A program made the translations under genes and the position numbers. This document shows positions 35,421 to 43,571 of a stretch of 64,000 bases of DNA, in pieces (within the stretch, counting starts at the first letter, position 1; every line of letters starts with the position of its first letter). The notes under the pieces were generated by a model. The model ran no database searches. It was not told the origin of the DNA and saw nothing but the letters and a program-made list of their open reading frames with translations. This stretch comes from Paraburkholderia acidipaludis NBRC 101816 (GTDB taxonomy: Bacteria > Pseudomonadota > Gammaproteobacteria > Burkholderiales > Burkholderiaceae). The stretch is taken from the NCBI RefSeq assembly GCF_000684975.1, contig NZ_BAXZ01000008.1, forward strand, positions 41,541 through 105,540. Direction: 5' to 3'.

Positions 35421-36290
35421 GGGTTGGGGCGGGGTGGACGCTCTGCCCTGCCTGGTTGTTAGGTGTTCCCACCAGATTGTGTTGCGACGAAATTTAGTCG
35501 AATTTGCCGATTATTTAAAGAAAATATAATTCGACAGTGAAGCTCTGCAATGAACCACGAATGCAGCGACACGCCCCCTCTTCTACTATCTGGTTTTGAT
35601 TACCCAGCAGTCGCCCGCCGACATTATCTCGAACGCCGGCCTTTACTGCATTGCGTCCTCTTTCTGACGTAGTTCCCACATGTCTCCACGTGGAGATTTG
35701 TGAAGCCTTGGTTTCTTCCAATGCTATGCGTGTGACCGCTTCATAAGCCGCAAAATCCTGTGTGGCTTGGACCGTCGTTGAAAGCGCTGACCGCATATCT
35801 CCACGTGGAGACTCGTACTTGAGTCGAACGACTGCGGTTGGTGTCAACGGACCTCTTGCAGTCGATCTCCACGTGGAGATCACTCCACAACGTGGTCCTT
35901 TCCGATGCCGTATTAATCGCGTTGAATTGCTGTTTGTCTGCCTTAGTTGGTCTGCACGGGCCTGTATTTGAATGACATGACAATGGCTTTTCTGAGCGGG
36001 AGAAACAGGGTTAGTCACCATTGGCCGGTCAGGCCACCACTATTCCTAGCAGTCTCCACGTGGAGAGCAAAAAAGTTCCGTGTCTGCCGATCAATCAACA
36101 AAAGCCGTCTATGGAAATGCGAAAAACCTTATCCAATTGGCCAAAAGGTTGTGATCTGGCAACGAAGTTGAGGTAAAACCTAGAATTTACTTTAACTTCC
36201 CGTTAGACTTCGAGGTGCTTCGCTGGAGTCTCCACGTGGAGAGCGCACACAGGGACGACAGCTCTTGGAACATATGTCTTGGAGAGCCGA
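35421..36290. other. Non-coding centromere-like region between rep and parA (about 870 bp)
   Basis: A low-GC spacer containing five identical palindromes (separate entry) and no supported gene. A 168-codon minus-strand frame (35515-36021) spans three of the palindromes, lacks a ribosome site and is not believed. The parA promoter must lie at the right end. Confidence 0.75.
35683..36242. repeat. Five copies of palindrome TCTCCACGTGGAGA, probable ParB-binding centromere
   Basis: Exact copies at 35683-35696, 35798-35811, 35866-35879 (extended to 16 bp by flanking A/T), 36053-36066 and 36229-36242. Spacings are 115, 68, 187 and 176 bp. The 14-bp sequence is its own complement and contains CACGTG, the core of the universal bacterial parS. 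No further copy was found in the window. Position next to parAB makes a partition centromere the clear best call; an operator role for the copy 48 bp before parA is also possible. Confidence 0.85.
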
Positions 36291-36977
36291 ATGGGACTGG
36301 TAATCGCCGTAGCGAACCAAAAGGGCGGTGTGGGTAAAACTACCACCACGATGAATCTGGCCGGGGCGTTTCAATCCGATGGATACAAAGTCTACGTTGC
36401 AGACGCCGACGGCCAGCAATCCTGCATGAGCTGGTGCGCTGCGGCTGGGCCAGAAAGCCCGTTGCCGTTTCGAGTAGGAAGCATTCACAAGCTGGAAAAA
36501 ATGATCGGGCCGGAGGTTGCTGCTCTTGCCGATGATTACGACGTCGTCATTGTCGACTGCCCCCCGAACATCAATGACCTGACTACCGCTCGCGTACTGG
36601 CTGTCGCAGACGCAACGGTCATCCCGACCGACGCGTCGCCTATCGACATCTGGAGTAGCGAAGGGATGATGGAACTGGTCGAACGTACTCGCGTGGCCAA
36701 TCCTGCGGGAAAATTTGCAATTTTGCTAAATAAGTCGAACTCGAAGACGCTGTTGCATACGCAAATGAGCGCCATCCTCGCGGAAAGCAATGTTCGCGTT
36801 CTCTCGTCAACGATCAAGCAGCGCGAGCTTTATCGGCAGACTGCCGCGCTCGGTCGCACCGTATTCGACGTTCGCGGCGTGCGCGGCACCAAGGTCGCGA
36901 AAGACGAAATCAATGCCGTCTACAACGAAATCATCGCGCTCGTACAAGAAGAGGAGGAGGTTGCAGATGGCCGCTAA
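36291..36977 (+). CDS. parA: ParA-family partition ATPase
   Basis: A 228-residue Walker-type ATPase. ATG 36291 follows GGAG (36281-36284). The deviant Walker A is KGGVGKTTTTMN near residue 11, Walker A' falls in YVADADGQQS, and Walker B in DYDVVIVDCPPN. It has no N-terminal helix-turn-helix, so it belongs to the short (type Ib or chromosomal-like) ParA class and probably does not repress its own promoter. The stop overlaps parB by 11 bp. Together with ParB and the palindromes it should segregate this replicon. Confidence 0.93.
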   Translation: MGLVIAVANQKGGVGKTTTTMNLAGAFQSDGYKVYVADADGQQSCMSWCAAAGPESPLPFRVGSIHKLEKMIGPEVAALADDYDVVIVDCPPNINDLTTARVLAVADATVIPTDASPIDIWSSEGMMELVERTRVANPAGKFAILLNKSNSKTLLHTQMSAILAESNVRVLSSTIKQRELYRQTAALGRTVFDVRGVRGTKVAKDEINAVYNEIIALVQEEEEVADGR

Positions 36978-37968
36978 GCTCAATTTCACCAGCAAGGTCC
37001 GCGCAGGCATGGCGGCCGAACGTGTCTCGGCCGGCGAGCGCCTGGCTGAAGCCGACGTCGTCAACATCGCCCAGCGTGATGCCGGTGCGGTCGCGCAGCC
37101 GGAAGTCGACACGGTGCCGGCGTCGTCGCATGCGCTTCGACAGATTGCGGTCGAAGACGTCGTTTCGAATCCCTATAACCCCCGTGCCTTCTACAGTGCG
37201 GAAACGATCGATGAGCTGGCCGAGAGTTTCGAGAAGCAAGGCCAGATCACGCCGATTCTGGTCACGCGTCTTGCGGAGTTTCCCGGCAAATACGTGATCG
37301 TGGACGGCGAGCGGCGTATTCGGGCCGCTCGCTCGCGAGGCGACAAGACGATCGAAGCCGACATCCGCGAAGGCCTCGACAATCAGAATCTCTATCTGCG
37401 TGCCTACCATGCAAACAAGGAACGCGAAGAGCAAACGGTGTTCGACGACGCGCTCGCATGGAAGAAGCTGCTCGACGACGGCGTTTATGTCGATCAGGTG
37501 GAGTTAGGCGTAGCCGTCGGAGAGGATCCGAAACACATCAGCAAGGTGATTTCGCTTACGTCGCTCCCGCCCTTCCTGCTCCAGCGCATGGCGCAGCATC
37601 GCGATGCCGTGGGTCTGGGTCACGCATACAACATCAAGCTCATTTTCGATCGCGCCGGAGCAACGGTCGCGGAGCATTGGTTGCAGCTGGTCGTCGAAAG
37701 CAAAGCCAGCGTCCGCAAACTCGAGGCTGCGGCTTCCGCGGAGGCGGGCGCGCGCCGCATTGGCCCGCGCCGCACGCACTATCAGTCACGTGTACAGTTC
37801 AATCGCCGGGACGGTGTTGCGCTGGGCGAACTGAAGCTATTCGGCGACGGGCGCGCGGAACTGAGTCTCAAAGGTATTGCCCCCGCCGACCAGCAGCGGC
37901 TGGCCGAGCGGGTAAAAACCGTGATCGAGCAGTGGGCGTCCGAGATCGACGCACCGGAGGCTGCGTAA
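36967..37968 (+). CDS. parB: ParB-family centromere-binding protein
   Basis: A 333-residue protein. ATG 36967 has a strong GGAGG (36955-36959) inside the end of parA. The N-terminal arm precedes the ParB/Srx-like nucleotide-binding domain (QIAVEDVVSNPYNPRAFYSAETIDELAESFEKQGQITPILV, then VIVDGERRIRAARSRG). A helix-turn-helix region follows (VDQVELGVAVGEDPKHISKVISLTSLPPFL). The C-terminal ~70 residues may dimerise. GERRIRAA replaces the usual GERRWRAA-type box with its arginines kept, so CTP binding is plausible. It is the presumed binder of the palindromes upstream of parA. Confidence 0.92.
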   Translation: MAAKLNFTSKVRAGMAAERVSAGERLAEADVVNIAQRDAGAVAQPEVDTVPASSHALRQIAVEDVVSNPYNPRAFYSAETIDELAESFEKQGQITPILVTRLAEFPGKYVIVDGERRIRAARSRGDKTIEADIREGLDNQNLYLRAYHANKEREEQTVFDDALAWKKLLDDGVYVDQVELGVAVGEDPKHISKVISLTSLPPFLLQRMAQHRDAVGLGHAYNIKLIFDRAGATVAEHWLQLVVESKASVRKLEAAASAEAGARRIGPRRTHYQSRVQFNRRDGVALGELKLFGDGRAELSLKGIAPADQQRLAERVKTVIEQWASEIDAPEAA

Positions 37969-37979
37969 GCTCGCCGGAT

Positions 37980-38015
37980 ACGAAAGCGGCGGCAGGGCAG
38001 GGCCGCCGCTTTCGT
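37980..38015. terminator. Perfect 13-bp hairpin after parB
   Basis: ACGAAAGCGGCGG (37980-37992) pairs fully with CCGCCGCTTTCGT (38003-38015), loop of ten bases, 12 bp after the parB stop. There is no T-run, so termination may need Rho, or the structure may protect the parAB mRNA end. Confidence 0.65.
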
Positions 38016-38323
38016 AGACCTTATGCTAAGGTTCGCGGCCCCGGAGAAATCGTCCCAGGGGTCGAATCCGTGAAACATGGAGGCATCTTTTCGGATGCGA
38101 AGTTTTTCCATAAAAATCAAATGGATAACACAGATTTCCTAGAATGTTTCACGAATCGGCGGGCATTGGATCGAGCCGGGAAGGCTTTTGCGGGTCATAG
38201 CGCCGCTCTCCCCGCCGTAACGCCGAACCGCGCGCAGAAGCGTATCAATCAATACGTAAATAAAAGTATTTGATACGACGCGTTCGAAATCGTGATGATT
38301 GACAAGTCCGTGCTCCCCAGGCG
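38016..38323. other. Non-coding spacer between parB and the ilvA leader
   Basis: About 310 bp, locally AT-rich. It contains CGTGAAACAT (38069-38078) and its inverted complement ATGTTTCACG (38145-38154), and an inverted repeat CGTATCAA (38241-38248) / TTGATACG (38270-38277). The ilvA promoter is expected near the latter. No gene is seen. Confidence 0.5.
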
Positions 38324-38398
38324 ATGCTCTTGCTCATGAACTGCCGTCCTTTCCGCATTGCACTGATTATTAGCACCATTCATCGAATGGTGGGTTAG
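38324..38398 (+). CDS. ilvA leader peptide (isoleucine-rich attenuator peptide)
   Basis: A 24-codon ORF from ATG 38324 (AGG five bases upstream), or 20 codons from ATG 38336, ending at TAG 38396-38398. The peptide contains RIALIISTIH, with four Ile codons, all ATT, in an eight-codon stretch. This is the control-codon pattern of amino-acid biosynthetic attenuators; isoleucine is the end product of the IlvA pathway. It is too short for routine gene calling but well supported by the RNA structures around it. Confidence 0.8.
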   Translation: MLLLMNCRPFRIALIISTIHRMVG

Positions 38399-38448
38399 TG
38401 CACGTCTGACAGCAGCGACAACAACCCGCCCCAAGAGGCGGGTTTTTT
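38350..38448 (+). promoter_or_regulatory. Transcription attenuator of ilvA
   Basis: Three mutually exclusive elements are visible. The pause hairpin pairs CACCATT with AATGGTG (around 38374-38392) inside the leader ORF. The segment GGTGGGTT (ending 38396) can pair, with one G-U, with AACCCGCC (38423-38430) as antiterminator. AACCCGCC instead pairs perfectly with GGCGGGTT (38437-38444), followed by more T residues, as the terminator. Stalling of the ribosome on the Ile codons should favour the antiterminator and ilvA expression. Confidence 0.8.
38423..38448 (+). terminator. Attenuator terminator upstream of ilvA
   Basis: 8-bp GC-rich stem AACCCGCC/GGCGGGTT with a 6-base loop and a six-T run, 46 bp before the ilvA start. 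It is the off-state structure of the attenuator. Confidence 0.88.
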
Positions 38449-38493
38449 GTCTCCGCCTCCTGGTTAAAAACGAGAACTAGCCCAGGAGCATCC

Positions 38494-40065
38494 ATGTCAG
38501 TCGAAGCAGGCCTTGCCGTCGTCGAAACCGAAACGGTCGTCGCCGGCCAGTACGATTACCTGAAAAAGATCCTCACCGCGCGCGTCTACGACGTGGCCCG
38601 CGAAACCGAACTCGAACGCGCGCCGAACCTCTCGGCGCGCCTGTCCAACACGGTCTGGCTCAAGCGCGAGGACAACCAGCCCGTGTTCTCCTTCAAGCTG
38701 CGCGGCGCCTACAACAAGATGGCGCAGCTCACGCCCGCGCAACTGGAGCGCGGCGTGATCACCGCCTCGGCCGGCAACCACGCCCAGGGTGTGGCGCTCT
38801 CGGCCGCGAGACTCGGCGTGAAGGCCGTGATCTGCGTGCCGGTCACCACGCCGCAGGTGAAGGTGGACGCGGTGCGCGCCCACGGCGGGCCGACCGTGGA
38901 AGTCGTGCAGGCGGGCGAGTCCTACAGCGACGCCTACGCCCACGCCCTGCGCCTGCAGGCAGAGCGCGGCCTGACCTTCGTGCACCCGTTCGACGACCCG
39001 GACGTGATCGCCGGCCAGGGCACGGTGGCCATGGAGATCCTGAGCCAGCATCAGGCCCCGATTCATGCGATCTTCGTGCCGATCGGCGGCGGCGGGCTGG
39101 CAGCGGGCGTGGCGGCGTACGTGAAGGCGGTGCGCCCGGAGATCCGCGTGATCGGCGTGCAGACCGACGACTCGTGCGCGATGGCGCAGTCGATCGCGGC
39201 AGGCAAGCGCGTGGAGCTGACCGAGGTGGGGCTGTTCTCGGACGGCACGGCGGTCAAGCTCGTGGGCGAGGAGACGTTCCGGCTGTGCCGTGAGTACCTC
39301 GACGAAGTGATCACGGTGGACACCGACGCGCTGTGCGCGGCGATCAAGGACGTGTTCCAGGACACGCGCAGCGTGCTGGAGCCGGCGGGGGCGCTGGCCG
39401 TGGCGGCGACCAAGCAGTACGTGGAGCGCGAGGGCATCCGCGGGCAGACGCTGGTGGCGGTGACGTCGGGGGCGAACATGAACTTCGACCGCATGCGCTT
39501 CGTGGCCGAGCGCGCGGAGGTGGGGGAAGCGCGCGAGGCGGTGTTCGCGGTGACGATTCCCGAGGAGCGCGGCAGTTTCAGGCGCTTCTGCGAGCTGGTG
39601 GGCACGCGCAGCGTGACGGAGTTCAACTACCGGATCGACGACGCGGAGCGCGCGCACATCTTCGTGGGGGTGCAGATCCGCAACCGGGGCGAGTCGGAGC
39701 AGATCGCGCAGGCGTTCGTCGCGCACGGGTTCCCGACGGTGGACCTGACGGGCGACGAGCTCTCGAAGCAGCACATCCGCTACATGGTGGGCGGGCGCTC
39801 GCCGCTGGCGCACGACGAGCGGCTGTTCCGCTTCGAGTTTCCGGAGCGCCCGGGCGCGCTGATGCGCTTCCTCTCGTCGATGGCGCCGGACTGGAACATC
39901 AGCCTGTTCCACTACCGCAACCAGGGGGCGGACTACAGCTCGATCCTGGTGGGCATCCAGGTGCCGGCGGCGGACGACGCGGAGTTCCGGCGCTTCCTTG
40001 CCACGCTCGGCTATCCGCACTGGGAAGAGACGCACAACCCGGCGTACCGGCTGTTCCTGCAGTGA
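38494..40065 (+). CDS. ilvA: Threonine ammonia-lyase, biosynthetic
   Basis: A 523-residue PLP enzyme converting threonine to 2-oxobutanoate, the first step of isoleucine synthesis. ATG 38494 follows AGGAG. The PLP Lys is K68 (FSFKLRGAYNK). SAGNHAQGVALSA and the glycine loop GGGGLAAGV bind substrate and phosphate. The C-terminal ~180 residues contain two ACT-like regulatory domains (from EERGSFRRFCELVGTRSVTEFNYRI and from RLFRFEFPERPGALMRFLSSM), so it should be the isoleucine-inhibited biosynthetic form, not the short catabolic TdcB. The attenuator upstream agrees. Its position beside a secondary-replicon partition locus is notable. Confidence 0.96.
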   Translation: MSVEAGLAVVETETVVAGQYDYLKKILTARVYDVARETELERAPNLSARLSNTVWLKREDNQPVFSFKLRGAYNKMAQLTPAQLERGVITASAGNHAQGVALSAARLGVKAVICVPVTTPQVKVDAVRAHGGPTVEVVQAGESYSDAYAHALRLQAERGLTFVHPFDDPDVIAGQGTVAMEILSQHQAPIHAIFVPIGGGGLAAGVAAYVKAVRPEIRVIGVQTDDSCAMAQSIAAGKRVELTEVGLFSDGTAVKLVGEETFRLCREYLDEVITVDTDALCAAIKDVFQDTRSVLEPAGALAVAATKQYVEREGIRGQTLVAVTSGANMNFDRMRFVAERAEVGEAREAVFAVTIPEERGSFRRFCELVGTRSVTEFNYRIDDAERAHIFVGVQIRNRGESEQIAQAFVAHGFPTVDLTGDELSKQHIRYMVGGRSPLAHDERLFRFEFPERPGALMRFLSSMAPDWNISLFHYRNQGADYSSILVGIQVPAADDAEFRRFLATLGYPHWEETHNPAYRLFLQ

Positions 40066-40091
40066 CAGGTAACAGGCAACGAGCAACAGAC

Positions 40092-40118
40092 GCGGCGGGG
40101 CAGACCCGCCGCCTTCTT
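40092..40118 (+). terminator. Terminator after ilvA
   Basis: GCGGCGGG (40092-40099) pairs with CCCGCCGC (40105-40112), loop of five, followed by CTTCTTTC. The stem is strong and the T-run imperfect. Confidence 0.7.
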
Positions 40119-40163
40119 TCACGGCACAATGACGCTCCTTTCATCGAATTCGTTCCGTCTGTC

Positions 40164-40517
40164 ATGAGCTACCTCGATCCGGCTGAAATAGAGAGCTGGC
40201 ACGCCCACGTCTACTTCGACGCGGCGACGCGCGACGCCGCCTGGGCCTTGCGCACCGTCATCGAGGCGCGCTTCGGCGATGCGCTGCAAATGGGGCGTTT
40301 TCATGAGCGTCCCGTGGGTCCGCATCCCATGTGGTCGTATCAGCTCGCGTTCTCGCGCACACGTTTCGCGGAAATCTTCGAGTGGCTCACGCTGAATCAC
40401 GGCGAACTCGATGTTTTCGTCCATCCGAACACCACCGATTCGCTGCGCGATCACCGCGATTGCGCCACGTGGATCGGTCGTTCGCACCGCCTCAATCTGG
40501 CCGCCCTCGGCGCTTGA
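40164..40517 (+). CDS. DOPA 4,5-dioxygenase family protein
   Basis: A 117-residue protein from ATG 40164 (MSYLDPAEIESWHAHVYFD). WHAHVYFD, then GRFHERPVGPHPMWSYQLAF, and a late VFVHPNTTDSLRDH segment are the conserved histidine-rich motifs of the DOPA 4,5-dioxygenase family (extradiol-type, small bacterial members). The natural substrate of bacterial members is mostly unknown. It lies 98 bp after ilvA with a terminator between, so it is probably expressed separately. Confidence 0.85.
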   Translation: MSYLDPAEIESWHAHVYFDAATRDAAWALRTVIEARFGDALQMGRFHERPVGPHPMWSYQLAFSRTRFAEIFEWLTLNHGELDVFVHPNTTDSLRDHRDCATWIGRSHRLNLAALGA

Positions 40518-40780
40518 ACGATGTCGTCCGAAGCCGTGCGCGACCGAGCCGTCGCCCGGTTTTCCTCTGACAATTTAGCGTGAGATAGCTGTGGGATCGG
40601 GTGGAGATCCGCTCTTTTGTCAGACATTAGTACGCCTTCCATTTATTAAAGTTTTAACGTTTGCGGCCGTTACTCAGTACGCGTGTGCAGAGCGCATACG
40701 AAACGAAACGGAAGCGAACGCGGCAGGACCTGGCTGTCCGCGTCACCAGCACGAGGCACCAGGATAGAAGGCATCACGGC

Positions 40781-41884
40781 ATGCAGGTCTCCCGCGTCAG
40801 GCTAGAGGTCATTTCCCTTTTCGCAGCCGCGCTGCTCGCAGCATGTGGTGGTGGCGGTGGCGGCTCATCCGGCAGTTCGGGCAATGCGGCGGCCGGCAAC
40901 ACGACCGGCAGCAACACCACGGGCAGCAACAACAGCGCCCAGACATCCACGTCGACTCAACTGGGCGGGACGGTCACGCTCCTGCCCGTGGCGGCGACCG
41001 CCGCGACATTGCCGTCCGCGAGCGGCAATGCCACCGCCGACGGCATCGCTTATCTGAATGCCATGCGTCAGACGGTGGGGCTTCCCACGCTGCCGTCGGA
41101 TGCCGGCCTGACGACTGCCTCGCTCGATCACGCTACCTACCTGGTCGAGAACCAGACCTACGGCCACGATGAAACGGCCGGCCAGCCTGGCTATACGGGC
41201 GCGACGCCGCAGGATCGCATCGACGCCGAGGGCAACTACTCGGCGTACGGCGAAGTGGTCGTGGCGGGCCAGCCCGCTGCGTTTGCCAACAGCGTGAGCC
41301 CGGTCCAGACGCTCTTCGACGCGCCGTACCACCGGATCGTCATGCTCGACGACTTCCAGTCGATGGGCGTGGCCTCGCTGACGAACGCCAGCTGGGAAGC
41401 GTTCAACATCGACTTCGGCAACGAGGCGAATGCAATGCCGCTGACGGCGCTCGTCACCTACCCCTATGCGGGCCAAAAGGGCGTGCCCACCAGCTGGTTC
41501 GCGAACGAATCGCCGAATCCGTTTGCCAATGCTCCGCAATACGAGCTCACCACGGTGGGTTACCCCGTGACGATTCAAAGCGGCTTCGCGGGCACGCTGA
41601 ATGCCGTGAACTTCACGATCACGGACGCGAGCGGCAACAACGTGCCTTGCCTGCCCCAAACGCCGCAGACCGATCCGGGCGAGCTTTCGAACGGTGCGCT
41701 ATGCGCGCCGTACCAGACGCTCGCGAGCAATGCGACCTACACCGTTCACGTGACGGGCGTGCTGTCGAACGGCACGCAAAACAACACGATCGACGTTCAG
41801 TGGTCGTTCACGACGGGTGCCGCGGCGGTGGCGAACGAGGCGCTGCAAGCCGCACCGACGAACCGGCCGCTGCCGCTCTTCTGA
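40781..41884 (+). CDS. CAP-domain (SCP/PR1-like) lipoprotein
   Basis: A 367-residue lipoprotein. ATG 40781 (MQVSRVRLEVISLFAAALLAAC) gives a signal peptide with lipobox LAAC, so Cys-22 should be lipidated. The next ~55 residues are a Gly/Ser/Asn/Thr-rich tether. A CAP-like domain follows (about 75-260: YLNAMRQTVGLPTLPSDAGLTTASLDHATYLVEN, GHDETAGQPGYTGATPQDRI, APYHRIVMLDDFQSMGVA). The C-terminal part (about 265-355) looks like an Ig-like extension. The surplus upstream frame to 40661 is not believed. CAP proteins of bacteria are mostly of unknown function. Confidence 0.85.
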   Translation: MQVSRVRLEVISLFAAALLAACGGGGGGSSGSSGNAAAGNTTGSNTTGSNNSAQTSTSTQLGGTVTLLPVAATAATLPSASGNATADGIAYLNAMRQTVGLPTLPSDAGLTTASLDHATYLVENQTYGHDETAGQPGYTGATPQDRIDAEGNYSAYGEVVVAGQPAAFANSVSPVQTLFDAPYHRIVMLDDFQSMGVASLTNASWEAFNIDFGNEANAMPLTALVTYPYAGQKGVPTSWFANESPNPFANAPQYELTTVGYPVTIQSGFAGTLNAVNFTITDASGNNVPCLPQTPQTDPGELSNGALCAPYQTLASNATYTVHVTGVLSNGTQNNTIDVQWSFTTGAAAVANEALQAAPTNRPLPLF

Positions 41885-42218
41885 TCCGGCGGCCGCGGCG
41901 GCGGCCGTGCAGGATGAAGAAGCGAAGGTCGATGCGGGATGATTTTTTTGCATCGGGCAGCGGCTGCCTCGTCAATATTCGCTGCGCTATACTGCGTCAC
42001 AGTCGCAGGAAAACGTTTGCGCAGGCTTATCGGCGACGGTAAACCGTTGCTCGTATTCTTCGCCGTCTACGGAAGGTCCATCGCAAGAAATATCCTGCGA
42101 GGCCGCACGTCGGGGCTATACGGCGCGACGTCGGGCCAGCAGCCGGGCATGTCGTGTGCTTGTCGCCCCGGTCGCCTTCGAGAAGCCAACCTGTCGCCAC
42201 TCAACGGACCCGCCGCCC
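41885..42218. other. Upstream region of the cellulose operon (about 330 bp)
   Basis: The low-GC patch 41935-42080 is the likely promoter. A perfect -10 TATACT lies at 41988-41993 without a good -35 at standard spacing, which would suit an activated promoter. No gene or repeat is seen. Confidence 0.4.
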
Positions 42219-42674
42219 ATGCCGACCGTCGTCGATGCGCTACTCGAACAACATCTTTCTCCCCAGTGGCGCGGTCTGCTGCATGCGCTCGCGGCCGAGT
42301 TCGAGTCGCAGCTCGATCTCAACGAGCTGCGCCAGCTGATGTTTCGCGTCGGCGAACGTTTTGCGGCGAGCCATCCGCTGCCCGCCTGCGAATCCACCGA
42401 GGAACTCGCCGCCGCCTTCAATGCGCACTGGGCCTCGATCCAGTGGGGCTGTGTCGAGCTTGGCGACGAAGGCGATTACCTGCGCATCACCCATTATGGC
42501 GCACCGCTGCCCGCGTTCGGCGCGGAAGCGCTGGCCTGGACGCCCGCATTCCTGCAGGGCGTCTATCAGTCCTGGCTCGATGCCATGGGCGCGGCTCAGC
42601 TGCATGTCGTGCAGGCCGCTCAGCCCGAGGACGGCTATGCCGTCGAATTTCATCTGGTGCGCACAACGGCCTGA
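42219..42674 (+). CDS. bcsD: Cellulose synthase subunit D-like protein
   Basis: A 151-residue protein, close to the ~156 of Komagataeibacter BcsD. ATG 42219 starts MPTVVDALLEQHLSPQWRGLL. The central ASIQWGCVELGDEGDYLRITHYGAPLP and TPAFLQGVYQSWLDAMGA align by eye with the BcsD pattern (WG-x-V-x-L, then a P-V-L-E-G-LY-x-W-like helix). BcsD forms a periplasmic octamer that guides nascent glucan chains into ordered fibrils. It is the first gene of the bcs run, 63 bp before bcsP. The frame upstream to 42156 is also open but starts less well. Confidence 0.82.
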   Translation: MPTVVDALLEQHLSPQWRGLLHALAAEFESQLDLNELRQLMFRVGERFAASHPLPACESTEELAAAFNAHWASIQWGCVELGDEGDYLRITHYGAPLPAFGAEALAWTPAFLQGVYQSWLDAMGAAQLHVVQAAQPEDGYAVEFHLVRTTA

Positions 42675-42737
42675 AAGCCGTGTCGATGCTGTCGCTCGAC
42701 CGGCAGTTTGCAATCGATTTTCCTGAATCATCCGACC

Positions 42738-43571
42738 ATGAGTCCCTCACGTGACATCAAAGCCCTCTTCGACCGCTTCGGGGGCGACCCGGACAGCTAC
42801 CGGGAGATCCGTATGGAAAGCGAGGCGCACGAAGCGCGCGGCCGTTGGCCGCTGCTCGGCATGATCGACCCGCGCAAGGTCGAACTGAGCGCGGCGGACA
42901 CGGCGCGCGGGGTGGCGTTGGCCGGCCCGGAGGCGGAGCAGGCGGCGCCCCGGTTGTATGAAGGAGTGCAGAACAGCCCGGCGCCCGTGGCGGCAGATAC
43001 GACGGGCAGCGGCCCGATAGCGTGTGACCGTTCCCAGGCGGCGTTGCGGCGTTCGGCGCCGCTCTTCACGCGTTCGCCGCGCCGCGACATTCCCCCCGTC
43101 ATTGAAAAGCCGGCGCCGCGCGCGCCCGAGAGCGGGGCGTTCCGGTTTTCGCCGCAACCCGCCGCGCTGGAGCTGGCCGATGAAGCCGCACAGGCGGATC
43201 CCGCCGGTGCGGCGACCGGGTTGCCGAGCCCCGCATCGCGTATCGCCCCACGCCGCGCGCCTCCCGCGCCGCCGGCAATGAATGCTTCGCCGGAACCGGG
43301 CGTGGAGGCGCAGCCCCTCGCCTCTGCCGCGCCGTCTTCGTCGTCGCCGCTCAAGAAGCTCTTCGGCACGGCGGCGCCGACGGCGCCAGGCACAGCGTCG
43401 GCGCAGGACGTCGATGCCGGCGGCCGGCTGGACCGGCTGTTCGACAGGTTGCGCGGCGGCAGCGGCGTGGGCGGTGCTCAGGGTGCGCGCATGCAGGGAG
43501 GCGGCGTCGAACCGAAGGGCGCGGCAACGCCGCGCCATCCTGGTTTTCTCAAGGGAGCGGGCAGGCCATGA
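42738..43571 (+). CDS. bcsP: Cellulose biosynthesis accessory protein BcsP
   Basis: A 277-residue Pro/Ala-rich, probably mostly disordered protein. ATG 42738 begins MSPSRDIKALFDRFGGDPDSYREI. The short motif DIxxLFxxFGG at the start is the hallmark shared by BcsP, BcsO and BcsR-type accessory proteins. The remainder is low complexity (PAPRAPESGAF, RAPPAPPAMNA) with a possible second short element SSPLKKLFG near residue 205. It overlaps bcsQ by 4 bp. In beta-proteobacteria BcsP is thought to work with BcsQ in localising the synthase; this is family knowledge, not shown here. Confidence 0.78.
   Translation: MSPSRDIKALFDRFGGDPDSYREIRMESEAHEARGRWPLLGMIDPRKVELSAADTARGVALAGPEAEQAAPRLYEGVQNSPAPVAADTTGSGPIACDRSQAALRRSAPLFTRSPRRDIPPVIEKPAPRAPESGAFRFSPQPAALELADEAAQADPAGAATGLPSPASRIAPRRAPPAPPAMNASPEPGVEAQPLASAAPSSSSPLKKLFGTAAPTAPGTASAQDVDAGGRLDRLFDRLRGGSGVGGAQGARMQGGGVEPKGAATPRHPGFLKGAGRP

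Noticed and set aside
35515..36021. 168-codon minus-strand ORF in the rep-parA spacer
   Set aside because: It runs through three centromere palindromes, has no ribosome site, and its codon use is unlike genome genes.
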